A DNA stretch of 42,106 bases from Micromonospora sp. CPCC 205371 (GCF_026130045.1 NZ_JAIBNX010000022.1:9803-51908), one strand, 5' to 3'. Shown: positions 1-8,646, counted from the first letter of the stretch. Notes: generated from the letters alone by a model not told the origin. Numbers and translations are program-made.

Positions 1-38
1 CGCGTACCTCTCCTACGACCCCCCCCCCTATCAGCGGG

Positions 39-1721
39 TTAGGGGTGGCGGCGGGACTGGACGATCCGGAAGCGGCTGGCCACGTACGCGCCGTCGGTGA
101 GCGCCGCGTTCGCCGCCGGGTTGGCCCCGCTGGCGTGGAAGTCCGAGAACGCCGCCGACTGGTTCACGAAGACGCCGCCCGTGAGGTTGCACGACAGGTG
201 GACGCCGACCTCCAGCGCCGCTGACTCGACCGCGTCGAGCACCTTCTCGTCGGTCGAGTACACGCCGGCGGTCAGCGCGCCGTGCCTGCCCACCGTGCCC
301 CGGAAGATCTCCAGGCTGTGCGCGGTCGAGTCGGTGCCGATGACGAACGAGATCGGCCCGAACCACTCCCGCTCGTACGTCTCCGCGTCGCCGGCCGAGA
401 GCCGCACGACCGTGGGGGTACGGACGACGGCGCCCTCGTAGGACGGGTGATCGACCGGGTGGGACTCCAGCACCGGCTCGCCGACCGATCGCACGTCTTC
501 GAGCCGGGCAAGCACGCCGTCGTTGACGATCGCGCCGGTCAGCTCGACCGCGCGACCCGGGTCGCCGGTGAGCTTGCCAACGACAGCCGCGATGCCGGCG
601 GCCACCTCGTCGAGGCTCTTGTGTCCTTGGTCGGTGGCGATGCCGGCGGCGGGCACGAGGATGTTTTGCGGCGTGGTGCACATCTGTCCGCTGTAGAGGG
701 TCAGCGAGAAGCCGATGTTGCGGCACATGCCGGCGAAGTCGTCGGTGGAGTCGACGACGATCGTGTTGACGCCGGCCTTCTCGGTGTAGACGGCGGCCTG
801 GCGCGCGTTCTGCTCCAGCCACTCGCCGTACGCGGTCGAGCCGGTGAAGTCGATGATCTTGACCTCGGGCCGCAGGGCCAATGTGGAGGCGAGCGCCTCG
901 CCGGGCTCCTCGACAGCGAGCAGCACGAGGTTCGGGTCGAATCCGGCCTCGGCGAGCACCTCGCGGGCGTACCTGACGGTGATGGCGAGCGGCAGCACGG
1001 CTCGCGGGTGCGGCTTGATCACCACGGGGTTGCCGGTGACGAGCGAGGCGAAAAGGCCCGGGTACGAGTTCCACGTCGGGAACGTGTTGCAGCCCACGAC
1101 GAGCGCCACGCCCCGCGGCACCACGTGGAACGTCTTTGTCATCCGCAGCGGCTCGCCCTTGGCCGGCTTTTCCCACTCGGCCGTCGCGGGGTGCCGGGTC
1201 ATCTCGGCGTACCCGTACGCGATCGCTTCCAGGGCCCGGTCGAGCGCGTGCGCCCCGCCTGCCTGGAACGCCATCACGAACGCCTGCCCGCTGGTGAACT
1301 GCACCGCGTTGGCGAGCTCGAAGATGTGCGCGTGCAGCCGGGCGAGGATTTCGATGCAGACGCCCGCGCGGACCTGCGGCCCGGCGTCGCGCCACGCCGG
1401 CAGTGCGGCGGTCGCGGCTGCCAGCAGCGCGTCGGGGCCGGCGTGCGGATATGTCACGCCCAGCTCTATGCCGAACGGGCTGGCCTCGGTGGCCACCCAC
1501 CCGTCGATGCCGGGCTGGTCGAGCGGGAAACGCTGATTCAGGTATCCGCGGAAGGCGGCCTCGCCGTCGGCCGCGGCGGTCTCGCCGTACACGCGCGGGC
1601 TGGGCGACTCGGGATAGGCGGACCAGTAGCCGCGCTCGGATATCGCGGTCAGCGCGCCCGAAAGGGTGTCGGCGTGCTTGTCGTACAGATGATGCGGGGT
1701 CTCCGTCATGCCCGTCATCAT
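39..1721 (-). CDS. paaN: PaaN-type aldehyde dehydrogenase (phenylacetate degradation)
   Basis: 560-residue aldehyde dehydrogenase of the PaaN family, the single-domain actinobacterial form without a fused hydratase. In phenylacetate catabolism such proteins are predicted to oxidise the ring-opened semialdehyde. Visible: the cofactor-binding stretch with VIKPHPR (about 234-240), the glutamate of TEKAGVN (about E314) and the catalytic cysteine in [10 protein letters not shown] (C348). The start is ambiguous: three in-frame ATGs lie at 1721, 1718 and 1709, and [12 protein letters not shown] from 1709 is the most family-like. No other paa gene is nearby, so the substrate is inferred from family only. 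The next gene upstream is divergent, 29 bases away. The stop is TAA at 39-41. Confidence 0.85.
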   Translation of the reverse strand: MMTGMTETPHHLYDKHADTLSGALTAISERGYWSAYPESPSPRVYGETAAADGEAAFRGYLNQRFPLDQPGIDGWVATEASPFGIELGVTYPHAGPDALLAAATAALPAWRDAGPQVRAGVCIEILARLHAHIFELANAVQFTSGQAFVMAFQAGGAHALDRALEAIAYGYAEMTRHPATAEWEKPAKGEPLRMTKTFHVVPRGVALVVGCNTFPTWNSYPGLFASLVTGNPVVIKPHPRAVLPLAITVRYAREVLAEAGFDPNLVLLAVEEPGEALASTLALRPEVKIIDFTGSTAYGEWLEQNARQAAVYTEKAGVNTIVVDSTDDFAGMCRNIGFSLTLYSGQMCTTPQNILVPAAGIATDQGHKSLDEVAAGIAAVVGKLTGDPGRAVELTGAIVNDGVLARLEDVRSVGEPVLESHPVDHPSYEGAVVRTPTVVRLSAGDAETYEREWFGPISFVIGTDSTAHSLEIFRGTVGRHGALTAGVYSTDEKVLDAVESAALEVGVHLSCNLTGGVFVNQSAAFSDFHASGANPAANAALTDGAYVASRFRIVQSRRHP

Positions 1722-1750
1722 GCCGCAGAAACGGTGGGATGCTCAGAGCT

Positions 1751-2239
1751 ATGCCCGCGTGGCCTCTGATCCGCAGCACTCTGACCTGGATCAACGGCAC
1801 CTCACTGGCGGCCGTACTGATCTGCGCGGCCACCCGCACCCGCCTGACCCGCGCGTCCGGCGGGGTGCTGGTGGCACACGGATATCGCCTCAAGGTGCCG
1901 AGGCAGAGTTGCTTCACGGTCGGCACCGTGGTCTTCACCAAGCGGCCGGCCGAGTGGCTGCTGGCGCCGGAGCGCGCGGAGCTCCTGCGTCACGAGACCC
2001 GGCACGTCGCCCAGTACGCCGTGCTCGGCCCCGTCTTCTGGCTGGCCTACGCCGCCGCCTCCGGCTGGTCGTACCTGCTCACCGGCGCGTACGGCAGCCG
2101 CAACTTCTTCGAGCGGCACGCGGGGCTCGCGGCGGGCGGCTACCGCGAGCTTCCGCTGCGCCCGTGGGCCGCCCGGTTTACACGGAGAGCTGCCAGTTCT
2201 GCCAGCCATCCACCGGACGGAACCCCATCGCCTCATTGA
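1751..2239 (+). CDS. Small membrane protein with HExxH motif, function unknown
   Basis: 162-residue protein starting at ATG 1751 ([10 protein letters not shown]). It has a hydrophobic segment near residues 13-28 and a second near 91-112, and between them the sequence [11 protein letters not shown], whose HETRH (81-85) matches the HExxH zinc-metallopeptidase signature. A conserved-looking [10 protein letters not shown] (116-125) supplies a possible third ligand (E121). I recall similar short actinobacterial proteins, sometimes loosely named Fe-S oxidoreductase, but I see no cysteine cluster to support that name. The last 20 or so residues (after LPLRPW) are low-complexity and overlap the 3' end of the convergent acetyltransferase gene by 62 bases, so the conserved part probably ends near residue 140. 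Peptidase activity is inference. Confidence 0.62.
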   Translation: MPAWPLIRSTLTWINGTSLAAVLICAATRTRLTRASGGVLVAHGYRLKVPRQSCFTVGTVVFTKRPAEWLLAPERAELLRHETRHVAQYAVLGPVFWLAYAAASGWSYLLTGAYGSRNFFERHAGLAAGGYRELPLRPWAARFTRRAASSASHPPDGTPSPH

Positions 2240-3200
2240 TCGAGATCATGTGGTCGTTGACGCCCGCGTTCCAGGTGTCGATGGCCCGGAGTTCGGGCTC
2301 GTGCGCCATCGCGTACCGCAGGTTTTCCACCTTGACGAGCGCGCCCAGGCGGTGACCGCGGTGGTTGGGCTCGACGAGGGTGATCTGCTGGAACGCGTGC
2401 CAGGCGAGGTCGCCGATGTCGATCGTGGTGAAGGCGACCAGGCGCCCGCTCTCGTCGTGGCGCGCGCCGGCGTTGTACTGCCGCCGCCCGCGCGCGGCCT
2501 TCACCGCCTCGTTGGCCCGGATGCGGGCGGCGTCGATGTTTTCCGCCTCCCACTCCAGCTCGCCCAGGGGCGCGTCCGACAGCAGGCGGCCGTCCAGGTA
2601 CGCCACGTCGTCGATGAGGTCGTCGGGCGTCGAGTCCCGCCACAGGACGAGGGAGTAACCAGCCGACTTGGCGCGTGCCGCCGCGAGCATCGCGTCGAGC
2701 GCTTCGTGGTCCAGCGTGGTGGTGTCGAGACGCCGCCGCACCTCCTGGAGCGCGGGCTTGGCACCCATCGCCTCCGCGAACGCCCCACCCGCCGGGTCGC
2801 GAGCGACACCGCCGGGAAGAGCCTCCAGCGCCATGCCCGCGATCCGCTTGCGGCCGAGACCACGGACCACACCTACCGCGTACTCGAAGAGCGCCCGCCC
2901 GACGCCGCGCCGCCGATGTTCGGGGTGTACCGCGAGTTCGATCTCGGCGTTGTCGAGATTGTCGAGCTGCGGCATCCCGATCTCCAGATAGCCGGCGGGC
3001 ACACCGTCCAGATACGCCACGGCATGCTGCCAACTGTTGCCCGGCCAGGGATGGCGGAGCATCCCGAAGAACCGTTTCTCGGTCATCGGCGGAAAGTCTG
3101 GGATGTCTGCGGCGAGCGCGGCCGCCGCGATCTCGCGCGCCTCGTGAGCGCGTGCGTCATCGGCGGGATCGAGTGGCGTGATGGCGATGTCCATGCCCAC
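2178..3200 (-). CDS. Tandem GNAT-family N-acetyltransferase
   Basis: 340-residue protein made of two GNAT folds. The N-terminal half has a textbook acetyl-CoA motif, [14 protein letters not shown] (about 91-104). The C-terminal half has a second, weaker one around [12 protein letters not shown] (279-290), followed by the typical [16 protein letters not shown] ending seen in actinobacterial two-domain acetyltransferases such as those related to mycothiol synthase. Acceptor substrate is not predictable. The first domain probably binds acetyl-CoA; which half is catalytic cannot be said from sequence. It lies downstream of the threonine-synthase-like gene on the same strand but 278 bases away, so it is probably a separate unit. 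Confidence 0.8.
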   Translation of the reverse strand: MGMDIAITPLDPADDARAHEAREIAAAALAADIPDFPPMTEKRFFGMLRHPWPGNSWQHAVAYLDGVPAGYLEIGMPQLDNLDNAEIELAVHPEHRRRGVGRALFEYAVGVVRGLGRKRIAGMALEALPGGVARDPAGGAFAEAMGAKPALQEVRRRLDTTTLDHEALDAMLAAARAKSAGYSLVLWRDSTPDDLIDDVAYLDGRLLSDAPLGELEWEAENIDAARIRANEAVKAARGRRQYNAGARHDESGRLVAFTTIDIGDLAWHAFQQITLVEPNHRGHRLGALVKVENLRYAMAHEPELRAIDTWNAGVNDHMISINEAMGFRPVDGWQNWQLSV

Positions 3201-3478
3201 GAGGGTCTCGCCTGGGCCGCCTGCGCGCGACCGAATAAACAGTTAGCGAGCGAGCCCAGAATCAGAGTTTGGTCGGGAGGGACGGACGCACAGCGCCTCC
3301 GGCGCTGGGACGTTAGAACTACGAAAGCCTACGGCGACCGCCCTCCCGCACGGAGCATCCTGCGTCGTCCCGATGACGCCGTCAAGTCCTCTGAGCGGTG
3401 TTTCTCCACGGACGGCAAATTCATGGCTACGGAATGCAACTCCCATCCCGGTCACTCCGCGTCTACCTGCCGGTTGCA
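3201..3478. other. 278-base intergenic region without a recognisable gene
   Basis: I checked this gap on the minus strand for a short ThiS/MoaD-like sulfur-carrier gene, which would matter for the neighbouring enzyme. The open frame there has low-GC third positions, no C-terminal Gly-Gly and no family resemblance. The only structure seen is a 7-bp hairpin, CAGCGCC/GGCGCTG with a 3-base loop at 3291-3307. It lacks a T-run and is at best a weak transcription terminator for the gene on its right. The sequence also holds a short GCGAGCGAGC stretch of the kind found in repeated intergenic elements of these genomes. Confidence 0.4.
3291..3307 (-). terminator. Weak GC hairpin, possible terminator
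   Basis: Perfect 7-bp inverted repeat CAGCGCC tcc GGCGCTG about 170 bases downstream of the threonine-synthase-like gene. No T-tract follows, so an intrinsic terminator is only a possibility. Confidence 0.25.
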
Positions 3479-4774
3479 CTAACCGAGCAGGCCAGCCTCC
3501 CGGGCACCCCGCAGCGAGGGCTTGATCCGGTGCGTCGGGCCGACCTGAGCCGCGACCGCGTCGAGCGTCTTGAGCCCCTCGCCGGTGTTGTAGACGACGG
3601 TCTCCGCATCCGGGTCGAGCTTGCCCGACTCGACCAGTTTGCGCAGGACGGCCACGGTGACGCCGCCAGCCGTCTCGGCGAAGATTCCAGTGGTGCGAGC
3701 GAGCTGCCGGATGCCGTCTCGGATCTCGTCGTCGTCGGCGTAGTCCATCCAGCCACCGGTGCGCCGCACCGCCTCCAGGGCGTACAGGCCAGCGGCCGGG
3801 TCGCCGATGTTGAGCGACTTGGCGATGCCGGTCGGCTTCACCGGGGTGATCTCCTCGACGCCGCGGTGCAGCGCGTCGGCGATCGGGTTGCAGCCGGCGG
3901 ACTGGGCACCGAAGACCCGCCACCCGTTGGCCGGTGCCTCGACGAGGCCGATCTCCACCAGCTCGCTGAACGCCTTGTCGATCTTGGTGAGCAGCTCACC
4001 GCTGGCCATCGGGATGACCACCTGCTCGGGAATCCGCCAGCCGAGCTGCTCGGCCACCTCGTAGCCGAGGGTCTTGGAGCCTTCGGCGTAGTACGGCCGG
4101 ACGTTCACGTTGACGAACGCGGTGTCCTCGAACTCGTCGGTCTCCACGAGCTCGCTGCACAGCCGGTTGACGTCGTCGTACGAGCCGTCGATGGCCACCA
4201 GGTCGCCGCCGTACACCGCGGTGGTAATGATCTTGCCGGGCTCCAGGTCACCCGGGATGAAGACAATCGACGGGACGCCCACGCGGGCGGCGTGCGCGGC
4301 CACGGAGTTCGCGAGGTTGCCGGTCGACGCGCAGGCGAACCGGGTGAAGCCGAGACCGCGCGCGGCGGTCAGCGCCGCCGACACGACCCGGTCCTTGAAC
4401 GAGTGGGTCGGGTTGGCACTGTCGTCCTTGACCCAGAGCTGCCCGCGTACGCCCAACTCGGCGGCCAGAGCGGGCGCGGCGACCAGCGGCGTGAGGCCGG
4501 GGTCGAGGGTGACCCGGGTGGCCGGGTCCTGCCCAGCGGGCAGCAGCGCGGCGTACCGCCAGATGCTCTTGGGACCGGCCTCGATCTGCGCCCGCGTCAC
4601 CCGCGCCAGCACGGCCGAGTCGTAGCCGACCTCCAACGGGCCGAAACACTCGTAGCACGCGTGCTGGGCAACGAGGGGGTACTCCGCACCACAGCCGCGA
4701 CAGACGAGCGCGCGTGCGGGGCTAGGGGGGACGTGGGTGCCGGTGACCGTTGCGTCGAGAGTCGACGTCATCAT
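3479..4774 (-). CDS. thrC: Threonine synthase-fold PLP enzyme under S-box control
   Basis: 431-residue PLP-dependent enzyme of the threonine synthase family. The N-terminus has a zinc-ribbon-like pair, CRGC (25-28) and CYEC (40-43). The PLP lysine is in NPTHSFKDR (K127), followed by the phosphate-binding ASTGNLANS loop. The classical reaction converts O-phosphohomoserine to threonine. The leader is a SAM-I riboswitch, which normally controls methionine and SAM genes. The protein may therefore be a paralogue that uses O-phosphohomoserine for homocysteine or cystathionine formation rather than the housekeeping ThrC (inference). Two adjacent ATGs (4774 and 4771) are possible starts; the second is better spaced (7 bases) from the Shine-Dalgarno AGAAGGG. 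No hom or thrB gene is adjacent. Confidence 0.85.
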   Translation of the reverse strand: MMTSTLDATVTGTHVPPSPARALVCRGCGAEYPLVAQHACYECFGPLEVGYDSAVLARVTRAQIEAGPKSIWRYAALLPAGQDPATRVTLDPGLTPLVAAPALAAELGVRGQLWVKDDSANPTHSFKDRVVSAALTAARGLGFTRFACASTGNLANSVAAHAARVGVPSIVFIPGDLEPGKIITTAVYGGDLVAIDGSYDDVNRLCSELVETDEFEDTAFVNVNVRPYYAEGSKTLGYEVAEQLGWRIPEQVVIPMASGELLTKIDKAFSELVEIGLVEAPANGWRVFGAQSAGCNPIADALHRGVEEITPVKPTGIAKSLNIGDPAAGLYALEAVRRTGGWMDYADDDEIRDGIRQLARTTGIFAETAGGVTVAVLRKLVESGKLDPDAETVVYNTGEGLKTLDAVAAQVGPTHRIKPSLRGAREAGLLG

Positions 4775-4778
4775 GAGG

Positions 4779-4786
4779 CCCTTCTC
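4779..4786 (-). promoter_or_regulatory. Shine-Dalgarno abutting riboswitch P1
   Basis: GAGAAGGG at 4786-4779 directly continues from the 3' strand of P1. Base 4786 belongs to both. It stands 4 bases before the first ATG and 7 before the second, which supports translational control by ligand-stabilised P1. Confidence 0.6.
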
Positions 4787-4920
4787 TCATCTTTCCCATG
4801 CGCCGCACCGTGCGGCGGGGACGGAATTGGCACCTGCCACGCATGGCCTCGTCGTCGAGTCACAGTCGCGGTGGTTGCCGGGGCGTCATCGGGCCGTATC
4901 CCTCAGCCCCTCTGGATGAG
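4786..4920 (-). ncRNA. SAM-I (S-box) riboswitch
   Basis: The minus strand upstream of the threonine-synthase-like gene carries the S-box core in order: P1 5' strand CTCATC (4920-4915), GGGGC/GCCCC P2 around the GGGATACGGCCCGATGA element, CCGGCAACC, then AGGTGCCAATTCC, a strong P4 hairpin (CGCCGCA/TGCGGCG), and GAAAGATGAG, whose GATGAG (4791-4786) closes P1. This matches the SAM-I class rather than SAM-IV. The start codon follows within 11-14 bases, leaving no room for a terminator, so the switch must act on ribosome access. Confidence 0.93.
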
Positions 4921-4991
4921 GTATTCAGTTGTGTGGAGCAAGTGTAACGGCCGCTTGACCCGGCCGGGCTTTCTCCGTGATGCCGATCACG

Positions 4992-5858
4992 CTATGAGAC
5001 GACGTCCTTACGCGTGAACCGCCAGAACGCCAGCGACCAGAAGATCGTCGCGTACGCCACCGCCGAGATCGTGCCCTTGACGATGTCATCGGACTGCACC
5101 GGTGTCGAGAGTATTCCCAGCCAGGCGTCGCTGTAGTGGGTCGGCAGCAGGTTGCGCGGGCCGCCGAGCGCGGTGATCTGGTCGAGGATGCTCGACACGA
5201 TGAAGAGCAGCACCGCCCCGCCAACCGCACCGAGCGGCGCGTCGGTCGACACCGAGAGCAGGAACGCCAGGCCGGCCACCACGAGCAGCCCCACCGCCAG
5301 GTACCCGAGGATGCCGAGCAGCCGCAGCAGGCCCTCCCCCGCCGGAATGTCAGCGGCCACCGTGCTGCGCAACGGACCCCAGCCGTACCGGAGGGTGCCG
5401 ATCAGCAGGGCGGTGCCGGCGAGCGTCAGCAGGGCGACCGCCGAGTAGGCGAGCGCCACGACCAGCTTGACGGCGAGCAGGCGCGCCCGTGGCACGGGCA
5501 CCGCGAGCAGGTACCGCAGACTTCCCCAGCTCGCTTCGCTGGCGATCGTGTCACCGCAGAAGAGCGCCACGACGACGGTCAGCAGGAAGCCAGCGGAGAC
5601 GAACAGGGTGAAGAGCGTGAAGTTGAGCCCGCCGGAGGTGGCCAGCTCGATCAGGTTCGAGAACTCGCCCCCGCCGTTGTCGTCGTCTCCGGTGCCCCCG
5701 AACTGGAACGCCGCCAGGATGACCAGTGGCAGCAGCACCATGAACGCGAGCGCGAGCTGCGTGCGCCGTCGAGACGCCTGCCGGCGCCACTCGCTCCGGA
5801 TCGTCAGGGTGCGACCGGGCCGGTAGCCGGTCGCCGCGCCATCGAGTACCGCCATCAC
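4992..5858 (-). CDS. ABC-2 type transporter permease
   Basis: 288-residue integral membrane protein with about six hydrophobic segments (near residues 36-51, 84-106, 130-155, 185-215, 222-240 and 262-280), typical of ABC-2 export permeases. A cytoplasmic basic N-terminus (EWRRQASRRRTQ) precedes the first segment. Its start codon overlaps the stop of the hydrolase-ATPase fusion gene by 4 bases (ATGA), so the two are translationally coupled and almost certainly form one exporter, with the fusion protein as the ATPase. Exported substrate unknown. Confidence 0.85.
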   Translation of the reverse strand: MMAVLDGAATGYRPGRTLTIRSEWRRQASRRRTQLALAFMVLLPLVILAAFQFGGTGDDDNGGGEFSNLIELATSGGLNFTLFTLFVSAGFLLTVVVALFCGDTIASEASWGSLRYLLAVPVPRARLLAVKLVVALAYSAVALLTLAGTALLIGTLRYGWGPLRSTVAADIPAGEGLLRLLGILGYLAVGLLVVAGLAFLLSVSTDAPLGAVGGAVLLFIVSSILDQITALGGPRNLLPTHYSDAWLGILSTPVQSDDIVKGTISAVAYATIFWSLAFWRFTRKDVVS

Positions 5859-8572
5859 CGATCACCACTCCCGCGAGTCTCCGAGCCGACCAAGGCCAGG
5901 AACGCGTCTTCGAGCCGCCGCCGCGGCACCACCCGGTTGACGCCGACGCCGGCCCGCACGAGCTCGGCCACGACCTCGCTGCGCGGGCTGCCGTCGATGT
6001 CGACCACCAGGCCGCCGTTGCCATCCCACGCCACCGAACGCACCCCGTCGAGCCGGTCCAGCACCGCCTCGGCGGCGTCCACGTCGGTGACGTCGAACTG
6101 GACCGTCGGCGAGTCACCTACGATCTCATCCACCTGGCCGGACGCCACGATCTCGCCCTTGTTGACTACCACGGCGTGGGTGCAGGTCTGCTCAACCTCA
6201 GCCAGCAGGTGGCTGGAGACGAGCACCGCCCGGCCATCCGTGGCGTACCGCTTGAGCACCCGGCGCATCTCCGCGATCTGCGGCGGATCGAGCCCGTCCG
6301 TGGGCTCGTCGAGCACCAGAAGCTCGGGCAGGCCGAGCATGGCCTGCGCGATGGCGAGGCGCTGCTTCATGCCGTGGCTGTACTTACGGACCTTCCGGTG
6401 GATGGAGTCACCGAGTCCCGCGATGTCGACAGCCTCGTCGAAGTGGGCGTCCGCCAGCGGGCGGCCGGTGGCCTGCCAGTACGCCTTGAGGTTGTCCGTG
6501 CCGTTGATGTGCGGCAGGAAGCCAGGGCCCTCGACGAGGGCGCCCAGGCGGGACAGCACCGGCGAGCCGGGCACCAGCCGGTGGCCGAAGACGAAGATCT
6601 CGCCACCGCTCGGTTGGGTCAGCCCCATCAGTACCCGGAGCGTGGTGGTCTTGCCGGCGCCGTTCGGCCCGAGCAGGCCCACGACCTGCCCGCGCTCGAC
6701 CGTGAAGTCGACGTCTGACACCGCGACGAAGCCGTCCGCGTACTCCTTGCGCAGATGCTTGACGACGAGCGGCGTGTCCGCGTACTCCTCGTGGACGGAG
6801 GTGTCGGTGCGGCGGTGCCTGCGCCGCGCGATCAGCACTACCACGAGCAGCGCCAGCGCCACCGCCGCGAGCAGGGCGGCGAGCACCCAGCGCCAGAGCG
6901 CGGCGGTCGTCGCGATCGGCTCGGCGCCCTCGACGATCGGCAGCGTGACCGTGTCGCCGGTGCCGAGCGCCACCGTGTAGACGGCCGGCTCGACCGGCGT
7001 GGCGTACCCCTGATCGGAGGTCGCCACCGAGACCCGCAGCGTGTGGCCGGCTTCTATGCGGCGCACGATCGCCGGCAGCGTGACCATGATCGGCTGCGCC
7101 TCGGCGATGGTCGCGGGCAGCCCGGTCAGGCGTACCGGTGCGATGAGGCCGCTGGGCAGCGTGGCGGTCCCGTTCGCGTCGACGTCGTACAGCTTGACGA
7201 AGACGACCGCCTCGCCGGTCGCGGACGCCGCCCGGATCGACACCGTGGGCGCGCCCGCCACATCGATCGCCGCGTCCAAGGGCTCGGACTCGAAGTGGGT
7301 GTGCTGGCCGGGCAGGTCCACCGCCACCCCGGCCGCCGATGCCACCGAGCCGAGCGCACCCGCTCCCGGAAGCGTGGAGATGGCGGCGGGATTCCCGCCC
7401 GGCGGGTTCGCGATCATCTGCGGTGGCCCGCTCAGCGTCACCTGCTGCGTGGCGGTGCCGCCCAGTCCCGGGTACCGGTCTACCGAGAACCCGTTGGTGA
7501 CGAGCCCCCGGTCGAGGGCGTTGAAACCGGCCACTCGCGACCAAGTGAAGCTGTTGGACGGCGCGTCGCCTTCGCCCTTGACGTAGTGGTCGAGCCACTG
7601 CGCGGTCAGGAACCGCATCCGGTCGCGGTCGCTCGCGGGGCCCTCGCCGCCGTCGTGACCGCCGGTGAACCAGGCGACCCGCACCGGGGTGCCGGTCGCG
7701 GCGATGCCCCGCGCGTTGGCGTCCGCCTCCGAGAGCGGGAAGAGGCTGTCGGCTTCGCCCTGGATGAGCAGGGTCGGGGCCTTGATCTGGTCGAGTACGG
7801 GCGCCGGGCTGGAGCGGCGCAGCAGCTCGACTGCCTCGGACGTCGCCCGCCCGGTGGTGGCCATCGCGAGGTACGCCTGGCAGACGTCCGGCGCGAACCG
7901 CCCGCAGGTCGGGTCGCCCGTGGTACCGCCGAAGAAGTAGCCGGCCCAGCCCTTCTTGAACACTCCGTCGATATCGTCCCGGCCGATCGACTGGGGCAGG
8001 AACGAGCGGGACAGGTCATTCCACGTGATCATCGGGACGATCGCGTCGACCCGCGGGTCCTGGGCGGCGAGCAGCAGGGCGAGCGCCCCGCCGTACGAGC
8101 CGCCGACGACGCCCACCTTCGGGTCGCTGGGCGCGTCCTTGCTGATCTCCGGCCGCGCGGCCAGCCAGTCGAGCAGGCGCTGCGCGTCGCGTACCTCGTA
8201 GTCGGGGTTGTCCAGGTGGATCTGCCCGCCGCTGCGCCCGAACCCGCGCGCCGTGTACGCCAGCACGGCGTACCCCAGCCCGGCGAGGTCCTCGGCGTCC
8301 CCGGCGACGCTCCGCTTGGTGCCGCCGAAGCCGTGCGCGAGCAGCACCGCCGGCACCGGCCCGTCGGCGTCCGCGGGCAGGTACAGCGTGGTGTCCAGTT
8401 CGATCGGCTCGTTGCCGTTCGGGCCGGAACGCACCGTGACCGTGGCGTCCTCGGTGGTGTAGGCCGGCGAGTCCGGCCACGCCACCCAGACCACCGCGCC
8501 GGTCACCGCCACGACGACGGCGACGGCCACGGGCAGGGCACGGCGGAGCCGCGCCGGAAGGCGTGCGAGCAT
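5855..8572 (-). CDS. Fused exported alpha/beta hydrolase and ABC transporter ATPase
   Basis: About 905 residues, numbered from ATG 8572; the longer frame starts with a TTG at 8578. Order of domains: one transmembrane signal-anchor (about 13-32); an S15/X-Pro-dipeptidyl-peptidase-like alpha/beta hydrolase with nucleophile GGSYGG (S159), acid D275 in GEADSLF and H306 in GGHDGG; a beta-rich jelly-roll-like region (about 370-550); a second transmembrane helix (about 560-583); and a complete ABC ATPase with Walker A GPNGAGKTT (635-643), signature YSHGMKQR (731-738) and Walker B LLVLDEPTDGLD (751-762). The predicted topology places the hydrolase outside and the ATPase inside. It is coupled by ATGA to the permease gene. 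The substrate may be a peptide or ester that is exported and processed by the same protein (inference). Confidence 0.88.
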   Translation of the reverse strand: MLARLPARLRRALPVAVAVVVAVTGAVVWVAWPDSPAYTTEDATVTVRSGPNGNEPIELDTTLYLPADADGPVPAVLLAHGFGGTKRSVAGDAEDLAGLGYAVLAYTARGFGRSGGQIHLDNPDYEVRDAQRLLDWLAARPEISKDAPSDPKVGVVGGSYGGALALLLAAQDPRVDAIVPMITWNDLSRSFLPQSIGRDDIDGVFKKGWAGYFFGGTTGDPTCGRFAPDVCQAYLAMATTGRATSEAVELLRRSSPAPVLDQIKAPTLLIQGEADSLFPLSEADANARGIAATGTPVRVAWFTGGHDGGEGPASDRDRMRFLTAQWLDHYVKGEGDAPSNSFTWSRVAGFNALDRGLVTNGFSVDRYPGLGGTATQQVTLSGPPQMIANPPGGNPAAISTLPGAGALGSVASAAGVAVDLPGQHTHFESEPLDAAIDVAGAPTVSIRAASATGEAVVFVKLYDVDANGTATLPSGLIAPVRLTGLPATIAEAQPIMVTLPAIVRRIEAGHTLRVSVATSDQGYATPVEPAVYTVALGTGDTVTLPIVEGAEPIATTAALWRWVLAALLAAVALALLVVVLIARRRHRRTDTSVHEEYADTPLVVKHLRKEYADGFVAVSDVDFTVERGQVVGLLGPNGAGKTTTLRVLMGLTQPSGGEIFVFGHRLVPGSPVLSRLGALVEGPGFLPHINGTDNLKAYWQATGRPLADAHFDEAVDIAGLGDSIHRKVRKYSHGMKQRLAIAQAMLGLPELLVLDEPTDGLDPPQIAEMRRVLKRYATDGRAVLVSSHLLAEVEQTCTHAVVVNKGEIVASGQVDEIVGDSPTVQFDVTDVDAAEAVLDRLDGVRSVAWDGNGGLVVDIDGSPRSEVVAELVRAGVGVNRVVPRRRLEDAFLALVGSETRGSGDR

Positions 8573-8578
8573 GCGCAA

Positions 8579-8584
8579 ACGGTA
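8579..8584 (-). promoter_or_regulatory. -10 box for leaderless hydrolase-ABC gene
   Basis: TACCGT on the minus strand (8584-8579) fits TANNNT and is followed by six bases and ATG at 8572. This is the spacing of leaderless actinobacterial transcripts, and it agrees with the absence of a Shine-Dalgarno. Confidence 0.55.
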
Positions 8585-8599
8585 CGTCGTCCGACATCA

Positions 8600-8625
8600 G
8601 GCTCCTGAGAGAACTCTCAGGAGCC
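8600..8625. promoter_or_regulatory. 26-base palindromic operator between divergent promoters
   Basis: Perfect 12-bp inverted repeat: GGCTCCTGAGAG (8600-8611), two bases AA, CTCTCAGGAGCC (8614-8625). It lies between the two -10 boxes and covers the positions where both -35 elements should be (about 8602-8607 on minus and 8611-8617 on plus). This is the expected layout for a dimeric regulator controlling both genes. The cognate protein is not identifiable in the window. Confidence 0.65.
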
Positions 8626-8634
8626 CGGGCGGGC

Positions 8635-8640
8635 TACTCT
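8635..8640 (+). promoter_or_regulatory. -10 box for leaderless AAA+ gene
   Basis: TACTCT (8635-8640) is followed by six bases and the GTG start at 8647. This mirrors the -10/start geometry of the divergent gene and decides the GTG start over the upstream ATG at 8563, which would lie inside the neighbouring gene. Confidence 0.6.
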
Positions 8641-8646
8641 CGGCGC

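Noticed and set aside
31-1941. Long minus-strand open frame over paaN, and plus-strand frame 282-1769
   Set aside because: Arg/Gly/Ala-rich shadow translations typical of high-GC DNA; paaN in its own frame has full family motifs.
3201-3478. Possible ThiS/MoaD-like sulfur carrier gene next to the threonine-synthase-like gene
   Set aside because: The minus-strand frames have poor codon character, no ubiquitin-like pattern and no terminal Gly-Gly.
2250-3482. Plus-strand open frame opposite the GNAT gene
   Set aside because: Antisense shadow with no domain resemblance; the minus frame has clear acetyl-CoA motifs.
5136-8608. Plus-strand frames 5136-6980 and 6755-8608
   Set aside because: Antisense to the ABC system; composition is Arg/Gln/Gly-rich and lacks start signals.
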